A stretch of DNA of 64,000 nucleotides, from positions 12,477,956 through 12,541,955 of the forward strand of contig NC_051095.1 of NCBI RefSeq assembly GCF_901709675.1. The letters are read 5' to 3'. The notes below the pieces were generated by a model. The model was not told where the DNA came from and did not search any database. It saw only the letters and a list, made by a program, of their open reading frames with translations. The position numbers were made by a program, and so were the translations under genes. How positions within the stretch are numbered: the stretch's first letter is position 1; the number at the start of each line of letters is the position of its first letter. The stretch is from Syngnathus acus. Lineage: Eukaryota; Chordata; Actinopteri; Syngnathiformes; Syngnathidae. This document shows, piece after piece, positions 27,101 to 39,253 of this stretch.

Positions 27101-28518
27101 CACGGCAGGCCGATTGACCACTTGAAATTGCCCGTGAGTGTGAATGGGTGTTTGTCTATGTGTGCCATGCGATTGGCTGGCATCCAGTTCAGGGTGCACC
27201 CCGCCGACTGCCCAAAGTCAGCTAGGATAGGCTCCAGCACGCCCACAATCCTCGTGAGGAGAAGCGGTTTAGAAAATGGATGGCTGGATCCACAAAGAAA
27301 ATTTCTGGTATTGCAGAATAGCACAGATTATTTATCATTCTAATATGTGACTATATTGTATTTATTATAACTCCGACCTATGACGATATCGAAAATCATG
27401 CTGTGCATTTAAAGAGGCAATTTGAATGTCACATAATTACACTGGGAATGTTCCCGTAATCACGCATGATTCTTGGTATTATAACGACAGCATGATTCTT
27501 TGGGAGGAGATTTATAGAATATACTCTAAGGGAAATTACAATATATAAACATGTAAAACATGCAGGACAGCGACCCTCGAGGACCGGAGCTAGACATGCC
27601 TGCTTTAGAATAAGGGTGGGGAACCTGGGGAGCCTGACAACTGATGATATTCAAGCTTGCCTGCCCCATATTCTAATAAGAAAACATTTCAAGAAAAAGT
27701 TTGAAACATCAGCCATTTTGATTAACTTTAATGCAACAAAGTATGAAATCTTTTAATGTTAACATAAACAAAAAAATTGTCAATATTTTTTACTAAATTT
27801 ACCAGTTATTTCCAGGCAATATTTTACATTTATGTTTATGTTGACCTATACAGCAGATTTAAAAAATGTTAATTTTTTTTTTTTTTGTTAAGTGGGACCC
27901 AGTGTGATGGCACCACTTTTGAGGAATGACAAAGAGTAAACATGATAAAGAACATAGACCGGCCCTGAAGTGGATCATATCACGTTTGGCAAGCAGTACA
28001 CATCTCTGTCCTGGTTCTTCATTACAATATGGCTAGAGGTCACCTTAATTATTTGACTCTCAACATTGTGAGGTAAATAAATGCTTTATGATGACAATGT
28101 CAGGAAAATCTCTTTTATGGACTTACCGATCAATACAGAGCACGGTTACTATTCCCACGGTGGTGAACTGGTTGCTGACATCCACCACCACCACCGCCTT
28201 GCACATAAAGTTGCCGAAGACCCACTGCCTGTCTCGGACCAACTGATGGATGTTGAAAGGCATCACCAGCAGGAAAAGCATGTCTGCTATGGCCAGGTTG
28301 AGCACGTAGATGTCCGACACCATTTTCTTCTTGCACGCAGCCACCGCGTAAATGACCAACCCGTTGGCCAGAACTCCCACAGCGCACAGGATGCCATAGA
28401 TGGACGGAAGAATGTGCATGAAAGTAGTGATGTCGATGAAGCTCGGAGACGAAGCGGTTGCGTTTGCACATAATGGCTCTATAGAGTTGTTACGGCAGAA
28501 AACGTCCGTGGCATTCAT
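23497..28518 (-). CDS. mchr2: Melanin-concentrating hormone receptor, MCHR2-like GPCR (two exons)
   Basis: Joining 28518-28127 to 24136-23497 gives a 343-residue seven-transmembrane receptor with no internal stop. Seen: three N-terminal sequons (N2, N10, N19), N-L-A-x-A-D in TM2 (D79), the MPFxIHQ stretch at 86-92 shared by MCH receptors, C106/C181 for the usual disulfide, D113 in TM3 (the position that contacts MCH in MCHR1), DRY 130-132, CWSP 253-256 in TM6, and a 45-residue cytoplasmic tail. SDIYVLNLA, ATKMVL, PYHVIQ and SICLSY favour MCHR2 over MCHR1. Family role: plasma-membrane Gq/Gi receptor for MCH, acting in feeding and, in fish, skin paling. The start has A at -3 and an in-frame TAG at 28548-28546. 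Odd: TM7 reads NPLML instead of NPxxY. MCHR1b cannot be excluded without a tree. Confidence 0.86.
24137..28126 (-). other. Intron of the mchr2-like gene
   Basis: A 3,990-bp GT-AG intron inside the DRY codon triplet. It contains a 5'-truncated V-SINE at 27028-27290 and the end of another repeat near 27565-27610. The rest is A+T-rich with no coding signal. Short open frames around 24700-24930, 26265-26540 and 26624-26866 look like chance. Confidence 0.8.
27028..27292 (+). mobile_element. V-SINE lacking its tRNA head, in the mchr2 intron
   Basis: Starts TTTGCATGTTCTCTCTGTGCCTGCGTGGGTTTCC, the central conserved domain of V-SINEs (also present in zebrafish DANA), then TCCCACATTCCAAAAACATG, the family body, and the tail GAGAAGCGGTTTAGAAAATGGATGG. 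The tRNA-derived 5' part is absent. Confidence 0.85.
28127..28518 (-). CDS. mchr2: mchr2-like exon 1 (N-terminus to DR of DRY)
   Basis: This exon encodes residues 1-130 plus two bases of Arg131: the glycosylated N-terminus, TM1 (about 34-59), TM2 (about 69-92) and TM3 (about 105-130). It ends at a consensus donor (G|GTAAGT read on the minus strand), phase 2. The Met codon is the first in this frame after the upstream stop. Confidence 0.88.
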
Positions 28519-28860
28519 TTTTATCCTCTGTTTCGTCTGCTGGTTCTAGTGCGCGCCGCGCGCCCTGCAGCCGCCAAACTCTTCTCGATTGCTCCCTCAC
28601 TCCAAGGAGCGCAATATGATGGCAAACAGGCGCTGGCTAATCTAACTACAGGAAAAGCGTCAGTCTCTGGGGCATGTCTCATCTCCAGAAGCCAACAGTG
28701 GAGTGACCAAAAGACCAGGAGGCGCACGCGTTAGACTGTCGAGGCTTGTGCGCCACAGAGAGCAAGTTCCCTCCCTTCCAGCTCGATCCGCGATCCCACC
28801 GGTCACAATTGTGACCATTCATATGCATATATATCTATATGTGCTCATTTTACGCACACA
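28519..28860 (-). promoter_or_regulatory. 5' flank and probable promoter region of mchr2-like gene
   Basis: The flank just upstream of the start is locally CpG-rich (28549-28577, GCGCGCCGCGCG core). About 300 bp upstream is an A/T stretch with ATGCATAT and TATATA words (28818-28845) that could hold a TATA box. No splice acceptor was recognised here, so whether the 5'UTR is continuous is unknown. Confidence 0.3.
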
Positions 28861-31135
28861 CCAAACACATTTGAGTGTTTATTTAAAGATACTTCACTAA
28901 CATTTTTTGGGTAGGGTCTGAGGCAACCATCTTCTCGTGGCGCGACCAGAAAGTAAACAGCTCTGGTCATGTGACAATTTCTTCTAAACATGTGCCACTG
29001 CATACATTTCATTCCAACACTGTACTCTTTGTCAATATTTACCACAAATACTTTAAGAGATTACACAGTAGCATTTCTACATAGAAACCTTGAAATTAAA
29101 TTATTTACATCCATCACAATTGTGAACGGTGGGTTGTTACCCAAGCAGATGAACAAGGAAGTCACGTTGGATCTTTCAAACCAGTCAAGTAGGACTTTTC
29201 TTTTTCACAGTACATCCTCCTTTTTCATTAGATCAATCCCGGCCGTTTCAGCGTGGGAAAGTTGCTGATACATCAAACATAATTGAATCTGTCTTGTCAG
29301 GCGAGTGCATACCATCCATCCATTGATCCATCCATTGATCCATCCATTGATCCATCCATTGATCCATCCATCCATCCATCCATCCATCCATCCATCCATC
29401 CATCCATCCATCCGTTTGAACGTAATTGCACTCGCAAGTACATTCAATCGTATTTGCCAGTCAGAAAATGTTTACGACACATTGGCAGCTCTACGCTTAT
29501 CGTAAGATTTGAACTCTTCAGTAAGATATCCATCGCACATTCCATCAGCTTATCTAAACATTATAACCTAAATGCACTTTATACTGTCAAAGACTGCACT
29601 TTATTTAGCGGCCCCCTTTTTCGCTTGGTCTTCAAGGCGAACTTTTAGTGTAGTTGAAGAAACATAATATTTCTGGTCAAAATACTCATAGTCGTCAGAG
29701 CCCCCCATTGTGCTGCAGCAACAACGCTGTCACTGTTGTATAGAAGATTTAACACTTATTTAAGAAGAAAAGAAAAATGGCTTAGGCTAGGCACAGTGTC
29801 GTGGCAAGATTTTCTGAATAAAGCCGGGCTGGCTGGGGAGGGATAAGAGGGATGTAAGCAGAGAAATAAAACATTTCTATACCTTTGTTGTCAGGCTATG
29901 ACTGGAATTTGATATTAAAATAAGTAAAATTCCGTGGTTTGTTATTGCTGTTGAAAATGTTGGTAGTCAACTCATTCACTGCCAGCTCTGTTGAAATGAA
30001 TCATTAACGTCGATAGACGTCAATGGCAGTGAATGAGGTAACTCACCGTCTCAGAGAGGGAATCTTGTCTTTAAGACTACTTGCATGCTTTGAGCGTGAG
30101 CGTAAATACTTGTTCACAAGCGGAGAACCTATATAGACACGAGTCCTCCGGTTGGTTGGCAAGCATTTCAGCGAGTGTACCCTTCTTCTTGCCTACAGCC
30201 AGTAGATAAGCAGTAGAGGCTCTGAATGGATCATCATCAGTTATTTCCATAACATTGATATGGCAGCTCCCTAACCAGGCAGGTTTTTTTTTTTTTACTA
30301 AATGAAAATAAGCAAGAACATACTGTATCAAACCTTTTCTTGTGGTGCGGGCTTATATTAAATATTCGAAATTGCTGATAAAACAAGTGATGAACAAGCG
30401 AACAGGCAATAATTTACAGCAAGCAAAAAATCAACAAGCCTGTTGCCAAGAAACTTGACTTGCTTGAGTAATATGGCTTGCACTATTTTGCTGACAATCG
30501 ACAACCCAATAAAATTGAAAGCAGGACCGATGGCGGGTCTCAATGCTGGTGTAAAGCATTAAATAATTCATGTTTAACAATCAAGATCCTGATCCAGCTT
30601 ATGCAGACCTTGCTGATTATCTGATCATGTACATTAGGCGTGTTGCAGCAGGGAGACATATAAAACATAAAGGAATATTAATATTGATCATATTTTAATT
30701 AAATAATATTTTCTTTAGCTGACAAACTCAAAACAGACTTATAGCTTTAAAACTCTTTCTTTCTCTGTTGTTATTCTTCATGGCTAAATCTGACGTAGCG
30801 CTTATGTGATGTCTCAATTGTGAAGTCACACAATGCTCTGCTAAAAGCAGTAAGTTCTGGAGTTCTTTATTTCGGAATAGGGTCTCAACACATATTTTAT
30901 TGTTTTATTGATGGTTAATTTTTGATACATGCACGATTGGAAACAAAGTGATTCCTATTTTGTCACAGAACACGCACTGATGCACTCAAAAAGCTGTCAA
31001 CAGCACTAACACTTAATAGTGAATAAATGGTGAGTCACAGTGAGCTTTCTGAGAGCTGATTGGAGACAAAGGACTTCACTGAGCAAACGTAAGGTATAAA
31101 ATGGATTTGCATTATTAGAGTAACGTGTTTTCCAT
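28861..31135. other. Non-coding stretch upstream of mchr2
   Basis: A CATC/CCATTGAT microsatellite occupies 29310-29413. The remainder is A+T-rich unique DNA with no coding signal. Confidence 0.55.
29310..29413. repeat. Compound (CATC)n microsatellite
   Basis: A 12-bp unit, CCATCCATTGAT, repeats about four times and then passes into pure (CATC)n. This fits expansion from a V-SINE-type TGGA tail. Confidence 0.92.
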
Positions 31136-31164
31136 CTCTTTAGTGGCATCACTTCGTGGACATA

Positions 31165-31199
31165 ATGTCCATCCATTATCTGTAGCGCTTTTGCTCCTC

Positions 31200-31230
<31 letters not shown>

Positions 31231-31436
31231 TTGTGTTATTTGTTTATTTATTATTTAGTCATCACTCTTATTATTCATTGTTTGTGCATTCTTGTTTTTA
31301 TTTTGTGTTGTTTGCTTGTATGTATGTCGTGTACTATGTCTTGTCACCGTGGGATAGTGGAAACGTAATTTCGATTTCTTTGTGTGTCTTGGCATGTGAA
31401 GAGGTTGGCAATAAAGCAGACTTTGACTTTGACTTT
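31165..31436 (+). mobile_element. LINE 3' UTR and tail
   Basis: After a (TTTA)n run (31198-31236) comes GTCTTGTCACCGTGGGATAGTGG, AATTTCGATTTCTTTGTGTGTCTTGGCATGTGAAG, GGCAATAAAGCAGACTTTGACTTTGACTT: a typical fish LINE 3' end with its short tail repeat. A V-SINE follows at once. Confidence 0.7.
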
Positions 31437-31439
31437 TGT

Positions 31440-31763
31440 CCCCACGGGGCTCGCGGGCGTGCTGGAGCCGATCCTAGCCGTCATTGAGCAGTAGGCGGGG
31501 GACACCCTGAACTGGTTGCCAGCCAATCACAGGGCACACAAAGACAAACAACCATCCACACTCTGACTCAGGCAACCTGAAGTGCTCAATCGACCTACCA
31601 AGCATGCCAATGGGATGTGGGAGGAAACCGGAGTTCCCAGGGAAAACCCACGCAGGCACGGGGAGAACATGCAAAGTCCACACTTGGAGGGCTGGAGGTG
31701 GAATCGAAGACGTAACCTCTGAACTGAGAGGCGGACGTACTAACCAGTGCTATTGTGCCGCCA
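31440..31763 (-). mobile_element. V-SINE, near full length
   Basis: Read on the minus strand: a tRNA-like head starting GGCGGCACAATAGCACTGGTTAG near 31762 with a B-box-like TCTTCGATTCC, the V-SINE central domain (CATGTTCTCCCCGTGCCTGCGTGGGTTTTCC), the body with CCAGTTCAGGGTGTCCCCCGC, and a 3' end with GGCTCCAGCACGCCCGCGAGC. It is the best preserved of several copies in the window. Confidence 0.88.
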
Positions 31764-31985
31764 TGGACATAATGTCACTAATTCATCCAATTTGTCTGAT
31801 GGTCTGTCATGGTGTCCGCTTCAAAATACTACATTGGTCTTCGGACGGACTTTTGAGATTAATAGCATGCACTTTATGTAACGTTAGCAAACTGATAGCT
31901 CTCGCCATATGAATATAAACTGTGTTGTAGAGTTGAAACTTAGGTCTCATTATTAGAGCCATGTCTATCCAGTCACCCATTTTTT

Positions 31986-32262
31986 TTTATACTCTTCATT
32001 AGGGTCATGAGGGAGCTGGAGCCTATCCTAGATAACTTGTGCAAGGGGCGGGGTTACACCCCTGAGTGATTTCCACAAGCCAATCGCACATTTACATTTA
32101 CAACTATGGACATTTTAGAGTCCTTAATTAATCCAAAACGTTGGAGAAAAATGGAGTACACAAGGGAAAAATTCCAACTCCACGAAGGAAGGTCCACACT
32201 GAGATTCACATTGCAAACCTTACAATTGCCAGGCGGACTTGCTAGCCACTCGCCATTTGAAT
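31986..32262 (-). mobile_element. V-SINE copy, diverged
   Basis: Same order of blocks on the minus strand as the preceding copy (complement of GGAGCTGGAGCCTATCCTAG, GGGGCGGGGTTACACCCCTGAG, AATCGCACATTTACA), but much more mutated. Two same-strand copies lie within 250 bp. Confidence 0.7.
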
Positions 32263-32269
32263 ACACACC

Positions 32270-34430
32270 AACAAAACGTCAGCTGAAGATCACATCTTAA
32301 TACTGAGAACTGACTTGCTCTTTAAGCTTCAAGTTCACAGCAGGGATTTTCTGACCTTTAAATGCTACTGGATTTATTCATCAAGTGGTGCAGATCAGCA
32401 GACTTCGGTGGCATTGTAATCTAATCAACTCAAGTGAAGTAGCCTGAGTTTTTGACAAACCCAATTTAGAGAACACGTGTATTGGAGCGCACGCATGCAC
32501 TGATTTGCGTCACAGAATTACCACTTCAACTCAATTCAAGCGAGCTTCATGAGCGCAAATGAACAACGCTTCCAACAGCGACGTGACAATGCAACAGTTA
32601 GAGTGATGCATTTTCAGACTTTTAATATCAGTTTTGTACTAACTAGCAAATTGGGATACATTTTTTTCAGGCCAATTTGGCAAAATAAAATTCAGGTCAC
32701 TGATTAAAATTGTTCTTTTGAAGTCACAGTATGTTGAAATGTTTGAAAGAGATGTTTGAAAGTTTACTGTAAAGACAGCTGTTGGAAGCAAATCGCTTAG
32801 TTTAGGATTAGAAAATGTGGTATATTTGTAAAAAAAAAAAAAAAAAAAAATCTAAAAAGCATGCAGCTCGCATGCTCCAAGCAGACCAGGAGAAGTTTAT
32901 CCATGCTTTTCTGTCTTGTAGATCTTTCAAGCATCTTTAAAATTGATTCACCTGTCATCATTTCAGAAAGTTAATTTTGCTTCTTTACTTTGCTGTTAAG
33001 ATCTTTTTGTTGTTAAATGTGTCTAGATGTAGTAAATTAATAAGCCGCTTTGGTTCTCTTTGCTTCGCCTTTGAATATCTTCAGCAGTTCTGTTTGTAAA
33101 CGCTTTCAGGTCTCGTGCTTTAGGTTGTGTGAAGCACATTGAGTTCTCTTGTGCATAAAATCTGCTAGCTATATAAATAAATTTGCCTTGATGAGCAAGC
33201 AACATACTACAGGTTCAATCATTAAATGTTTAATATTTTGCAAGTGTCATTGTCTGTACTTTAGAGATAACTTTTATCACACAAAATTGGGTTTGTGGTT
33301 TGTGCCGCCCCCCCCCCAAAACAAATAAAAGGACAGTAACTGGAGTTTTTTTTTTTCCTTCAATTTATAATTAGCTTGATATTGAAGTGATCCCGTCTCT
33401 CGCCTGCAATTAGTCAAATCCTTTAACGGCTAATATACCCTCAAGGGTTTGGTGTCACCTCATCATGAAGATGTGCTTTGGTTTTCCACTATGACACCAG
33501 TCAGTCATACTGTGCAGAGGCTGATGTGGAATTTAATGCAGTCATGCAGGGGCAGGACTCCGAGGTACTTCGATCGTACGTGGGAGGAAATATCAGCGAG
33601 CATTCCTCATGCTGCCCTCAGGTAAAATTTGTTCATTCCCTGTGGTGTTTTATTTCGGTTCCCAACTCTCGAATATAAGAAAACACAAGCGTCATCAGAC
33701 AGAGAGCTCATCAAGCACTTTAATAAGGACGAGCAGTTCGGAAGATGAATGAATGAATGAATGAATGAATGAATGAATGAATGAATGAATGAATGAATGA
33801 ATGAATGAATGAATGAATGAAGATTGCACAATTTTCAGATAGGGTCCTTGATTAAATGTTTAACTTTTATAATCAGCGTTATCATACACAAGTTGTGCTT
33901 GAAAAATTAATTTGTGTGAGCAAGTAGCATCGTAGTGGAACACTACTGAATATTTTCAATAACGAGATACGTCCACGTCCATTTTTCTCCATGAGCAGAA
34001 CTGAAGTTCCTAGAAATGTTTTGAACTTGTAGCTTATCAAGGCCCTGTAATTTATTCTTTTGATTCCCTGGAGCTAGTAATACGTCTTTGCCAGAAGAAG
34101 GAAAAAAGATGTTTGACGCCGCTCACTGTGCAGACCAACAATGGGAAGCAAAATGTTAAAATGATGAAATACTTTCATGATAACGACAAAGATGATTTGC
34201 ATTGCAGGTGTGCTTCAGGCACCTTTTTGACATTTTTAATTTACATGCAAGTGTAAAATGAAGTGGACTGGAAAAAAAACTTGATCCTATTAAAACAATT
34301 ATGAATTGACTTGGTCTAAATACTATGTTCAACAATCGCACAAATGCCACTACAATGTAGTTGAAAATGATAGAGTCAAAGTATGCTTTTTCCACCAGCA
34401 TACTCTAAATTCATAATAGATTTGTCTGGT
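32270..34430. other. Non-coding stretch
   Basis: Includes a 20-A run near 32830, a LINE-tail-like sequence (GTGAAGCACATTGAGTTCTC...ATATAAATAAA) at 33126-33190, and an (AATG)n microsatellite at 33745-33820. No gene recognised. Confidence 0.55.
33745..33820. repeat. (AATG)n microsatellite
   Basis: About 19 near-perfect tetranucleotide units. The purity suggests recent expansion. Confidence 0.95.
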
Positions 34431-34439
34431 TGTTGTTTT

Positions 34440-34922
34440 GAACAAAATCCACTGTCCCCGGACAGCCACCCGGCCGAGCGCCGGCCCCAGACTTCCATCC
34501 ACGGAGGTTAAAGAGAGCTCCGTAGAGTAGGACCGGGCGTGCGTAAAAGCCATAATAGTTTTTCAAACCTTCTGTGTCGCTCCAAATCATTAAATCCTTC
34601 AAACTCTTTGTCCTCCGTGTCACTTACAAACAAAGCCGCTAATGATGCCGGTAGTACGTGGGGCCCTTGTCATCTTCGTCATCCCGTGATCAATCTTTGT
34701 CCTTTTTGTAAACAACCGCCACGCCGCGCCGCGCTGCTGACGTCACTTGAAATTCCACTTACAATAATCCCTTGCTACATCGCGGTTCGTTTATCACGGT
34801 TTCACTTTTTGTTTTATTTGAAAACTTTTGAAAAAATTCACATATAAATCGCTCCTCAGTATAAGTCGCCCCCCCACCCAAACTATGAAAAAAACCGCGA
34901 CTTATTGTCCGAAAATTACGGG
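34440..34922. mobile_element. Composite repeat sharing sequence with the ctnna1 intronic inverted-repeat element
   Basis: 34560-34665 (CGCTCCAAATCATTAAATCC, GTGTCACTTACAAACAAAGCCGCTAA) matches 57253-57325 in the same orientation. 34840-34921 carries the right end of that family (TATAAATCGCTC, AACTATGAAAAAAACCGCGACTTA, GAAAATTACGG). Between them lies a CATCGCGGTTCGTTTATCACGG segment, apparently part of another repeat. No matching left inverted end was found here. Confidence 0.6.
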
Positions 34923-34929
34923 AAGTGGA

Positions 34930-35370
34930 CTCTGCAACTATGGCAACCTTTTCAGTGTGTGCAACCATGTGATCAAAACGCAACGCATTGTGGGTTTAAT
35001 GGCAGAGAATGGAACACCATTTACTGTCAAGTGCGCACAAAGCCTGTTTCTCCGAACTCAAAACCCGCTTCAGATAACTAAAGGAAAATAGAGCGGGGCA
35101 ATATCTTGCCAAGATAAATGTCAAGGCGATATTTCGACAGAAATAAAGAACTAAAAGTACTCGACCTATATCAAAAACCACCCCACCCCACCCACTGGAA
35201 TCCATCTGCCATCTGAAGGCTTTTTTTTTTTTAATTTCACACATCGACGGTTCTCTTAATTCCACCTGTGTCATCTGCTGATGTTGATGATATTACTTCA
35301 TCATTATAACTATCAAAAGTTTTTATTGTTGCAAAAGAGTTGTCTTAAAGAGTGAAATGTAACTTGGCTC

Positions 35371-35403
<33 letters not shown>

Positions 35404-36690
35404 ATTGACACGCTGCATTGTGCTTATAACCGTTTGGAATGGAACTGTTGCTTGTGACGACACTTTTGGGATTTAATCTGATTTAACTCAAAACCTGACA
35501 TGGCAGAGAATAGAGTCTGTACAAAATAGCCCGGCATGACAAGATTGATTTGTTTGGGGAGGTGGGGGTCAATCATGTCCCAGCAAAAGTGCCACCTCTT
35601 AGACCTCGAGTGTAAATTTCAGTCAGGATAGTGCCGGCCCGCAAATAGCAGAAATTCACATTCAATTGATGCTCACCGATATGCATTGTGTGTGTGCGCG
35701 TGTGTGTGCATGTGTGTGTGTGTATATTTGCCCAGCTCCCCACATTATGATAACAATTATCATATTGTGAAGTTCATATCGTATCGTGACATTTGGATTT
35801 CATTACGTCCCTTCTTAACTTCTTGTTCATTAAAGCATTCATTTCGTAACATGAATATGCACATGCACTCGGCAGTTTTGAAATTAGCCACGGGTTATAG
35901 AAAAACATCCTTCTAACAGCCTACAAAGTTGAGATTTCAAACGAAGCTATTCTTCTTATTCTTGTTTCTGTTATTAATTATTATTATTTTGATCTCTTCT
36001 GTTCTGAAAAGCCATTTTGAGGCTGCTGCTTCTTTTGGAACAGTGTCACGCAAAGCCATAAACATTCTTTTGAGGCTCACTGACCTGAGTCCTCATGCGG
36101 GAAGCTTTGATTGCGAGCAGTACGCATGACGGCGGTTCAAACTGAAGTGGAATGGGAATGCACAAACTTCAGTGGCCTTTGCCGTTTCATTCTACAGCAT
36201 AGAAGATGGTCAAGCAGGTCAGGTGAATGAGCTGAATTGACATGTGGTTCTGAGTCCACTCCACACGCGCACACACACTTTTCCAGTCACACTCCACACG
36301 ATGACAGTCACCCTTTGTCTCCACAACTGAGGAAGCAAAACCATTTTTGCCCTCTGATATGGCCTGACAACACACAACTCACCTTTAACCTTCAGCTCAC
36401 GCTGTCTTTCAGGGGGAGCCTTATACTAAAAGGCAGCACAAATATTTTCCCACAGACCCATTTCACATGATTAAACAGTGAATGTAGACACTAGACAGAT
36501 GCTAGCCTTGTGGAAGATGAAAAGCAAAAGATAGATGAAGCCTGGAGGCTATCTAACCCCATGGACCTAAGGAATCTGTATATAGCACGCAATTAGCAAC
36601 TTGTCTCTGGTTTGAAAGTCTAATGTTCGTCCACATAAGAATACAAAAATGGATTTTTGCAACAATGGATGTGTCACCATAATACTGTAT
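34930..36690. other. Non-coding stretch
   Basis: Includes a (GATT)n microsatellite at 35371-35402 and a TG tract at 35684-35723. No gene recognised. Confidence 0.55.
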
Positions 36691-36692
36691 AA

Positions 36693-37058
36693 CAGGGGTG
36701 TCAAACTTATTTTTGTCGCGGGCCGCATCATAGTCATGGTTTCCTTCGAAGGGCCATTGAAATTGCCAACCCAAATAAATGTCTGAATGTTTCAAATTAT
36801 ATATAGTGTACGGTACTCAACAAACTAGTGAATGACTAGATGAATAACTAGTTTTCAAAACAGAGACTAAGAAAAACTGTTAACATATTTTAAAAATATG
36901 AATGGTAATAAAAATTGCTAGCAATAGATCTATTTTTTAAAAGTGAAAACAATTAGTAATTTTAATACTGACATTGAATTTGATGCACAATTTGCGGGCC
37001 ACATAAAATGATGTGGCGGGCCGTATCTGGCCCCCGGGCCTTGAGTTTGTCACATGTG
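36693..37058. mobile_element. hAT-like non-autonomous DNA transposon, copy 2, with target-site duplication
   Basis: Begins CAGGGGTGTCAAACTTA and ends with the complement of a CACATGTGACAAACTCA terminus. It is flanked by a perfect 8-bp duplication CTGTATAA (36685-36692 and 37059-37066), the length made by hAT transposases. Internal sequence matches copy 1 in the same orientation. No ORF. Confidence 0.88.
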
Positions 37059-37069
37059 CTGTATAATGT

Positions 37070-38985
37070 CATGGCAAGGAAGACAAGATATGATTTGTGA
37101 TGACCCATCCTGTCTTCAGGTGGCTTTGCTAATTGTAGGAAAGCAAGCCGTCATTCAGCATGACTCATTTCCGACAGTTGATGTCTGCTAAAGGTAAAGT
37201 AACTTGTCATATAATGTACTTACTTTTAAATTGAACTTATCAGCAAAGTGACTAAGTCACTACATGGTCAAGGTAACTGTAGCAACAGTGATGACAATGT
37301 TCTGTTTATAGTTCGGAGTTGAGGACATTCCAGCTTCCCCTGGCCCTGGACAAGATGTATTGAAATGGATGGATGGATCGAATGTGTGAATCTGATGGCA
37401 CAAAATCCCCGCTGTCCCTGAGGCAGAGTCACAGCAGCATATAAATGCACATAAACATGGTAAATATGTTGTAACATTGCAGTCAATTTTCCGGCTTTCA
37501 ATTTTATCTGATGCTGATACACAACTACATGTGCCAGCATAGATTTGTGTGATCTTGTCAGTTGAGCACAATGATGTTATTGTAACAGCAGAATAGATGT
37601 GAACTTTATTACAGAAGGAATGCATTTAACACAATATGTGAATTTGTCTTACTGGATAGCCACAGGAATTGCAGAGGAAGGTCATATGATACAATTTGTG
37701 CTATGAAGCAGCCACGGAGCAGCACAACAAGGATGTGGAAACAAAAGCTCCACTCAGGCTCGTTTCACAAAAGGTACCTGGGAGGCGTTATTCAGATTTT
37801 GTTGTTGATCTTTTTATAATGATCCATAATCTTGTGGATGTGCTCCTGTTAGTCACATTTCTGCATCATGGTATATGAATTAAGCAGCAAAATCCACCTG
37901 TTTTTATTCCATCTCAGGCATAGACAAATATAATGGGACAAATAACTGACCCACATGGATGACGCCTGAGGGCAGCCAACTTACGTTGCCAATGTTACTG
38001 ACAAATTCTGTTTGGTTTTCGCTGAAAACATTTCAGTCATTGGTATCCCTGCGAGGAAAAATGAGAGCCTTTCAATGAATCAGCTTCACTGCTTGACGAT
38101 TCAGAGCATATCCTCACAATATCACAAGTTGTTTTTTGTAGCATTTTTTTTCTCTTGATGGGCTTTGCTGTCATTTTATTGGTCATAGTTCTTTGAATAG
38201 CACTTGACGATAATAAGAGAGCTGTTATTGTATTCTTACTGAAGAAATGTGCACGTAGCGCTTCTCCCAGCATTACACATTCGAGCATTTTTAACAACTG
38301 CTTTATTTTGCATTTAAAGAGTCTCTCACTTAAACAGACACTGAATTGAGTGAGGCATTTGAAAAAATCATTTAGTGGTCACGCAATCACACCCTTAGAT
38401 ATGTTGTGTGAATCATCTGCACTGTCTACTTTGTAGCAACCAAACCACCATCTCAAACCAATGTTATTCTTTGAATAGTCACACATTCTTGACGGCACTA
38501 CAAAGTTGTGCACACACAGAAGCTGTAAAATACTCATCTTAAGTTATTTTTCCACATCAAATGAAAATGGAATATTTTCATTAGTGTTTTTATCACTGTC
38601 CTATTTGACTCAGGGTGATGCTTTGTGACTCACCAATGAGGATCAATACATTGTAGGTGGTGTCCGATTTAGAAGGAGAAACGTCGAGGTTAGTGTGCTG
38701 TTTACAGCGTGAATTTTTAGAGGTATGATGTCATCACTATTATTCTTTTCAACCAGAACCAGCATTGGGCATTTACACAGGTGTGCTCCCTCATACCCAT
38801 GACGCGGGCACACAGTGTCCTCTGCTGTCCGCTGTAGAGCAGATGGGAGGTGCGGCATGAGTCACCCAGTCTTGTGATAACTTGCACTTGTAGAAGTCAT
38901 CAGCTCAAATTTCTTTTCTTCCTTTGTGTGATCCCTGGCTACAATCCAGCATTGCCAGTCTTCTTTAAAAAGGATTAATCACATG
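37070..38985. other. Non-coding stretch
   Basis: A short V-SINE-tail-like ATGGATGGATGGATCG lies at 37365-37380. Otherwise unique DNA; no gene recognised. Confidence 0.55.
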
Positions 38986-38987
38986 AC

Positions 38988-39042
38988 AGGAGTTTCCCCA
39001 TTGAGGGAATAATAAAGGACTATCTTATCTTATCTTATCTTA
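38988..39042 (+). mobile_element. LINE 3' tail
   Basis: GGAGTTTCCCCATTGAGGGAATAATAAAGG followed by (CTTAT)n, a common LINE 3' terminus with tail repeat. Confidence 0.65.
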
Positions 39043-39253
39043 CCCAAGGAGGTCTCTAAAGCATGCAAGAGCAAAAACAATGCAGCTACATACAGTGTTT
39101 TTCATGTTATATTTTTTTCCTGTGTGCAATGTGGTGTTGGTTTCTAATCATAAATATGCCAAACAATTGAAGTTGTGTCGGTCTGTGGTTTTGAAATTGA
39201 TTGAGACTAAAGTTTGCTTAATTGACAAGATTATGCAAACGCAACACTAAATA

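Noticed and set aside
23497-28518. Somatostatin or opioid receptor identity
   Set aside because: The MPFxIHQ stretch, TM3 and TM6-7 sequence fit MCH receptors; somatostatin receptors lack IHQ and have YANSCANP in TM7.
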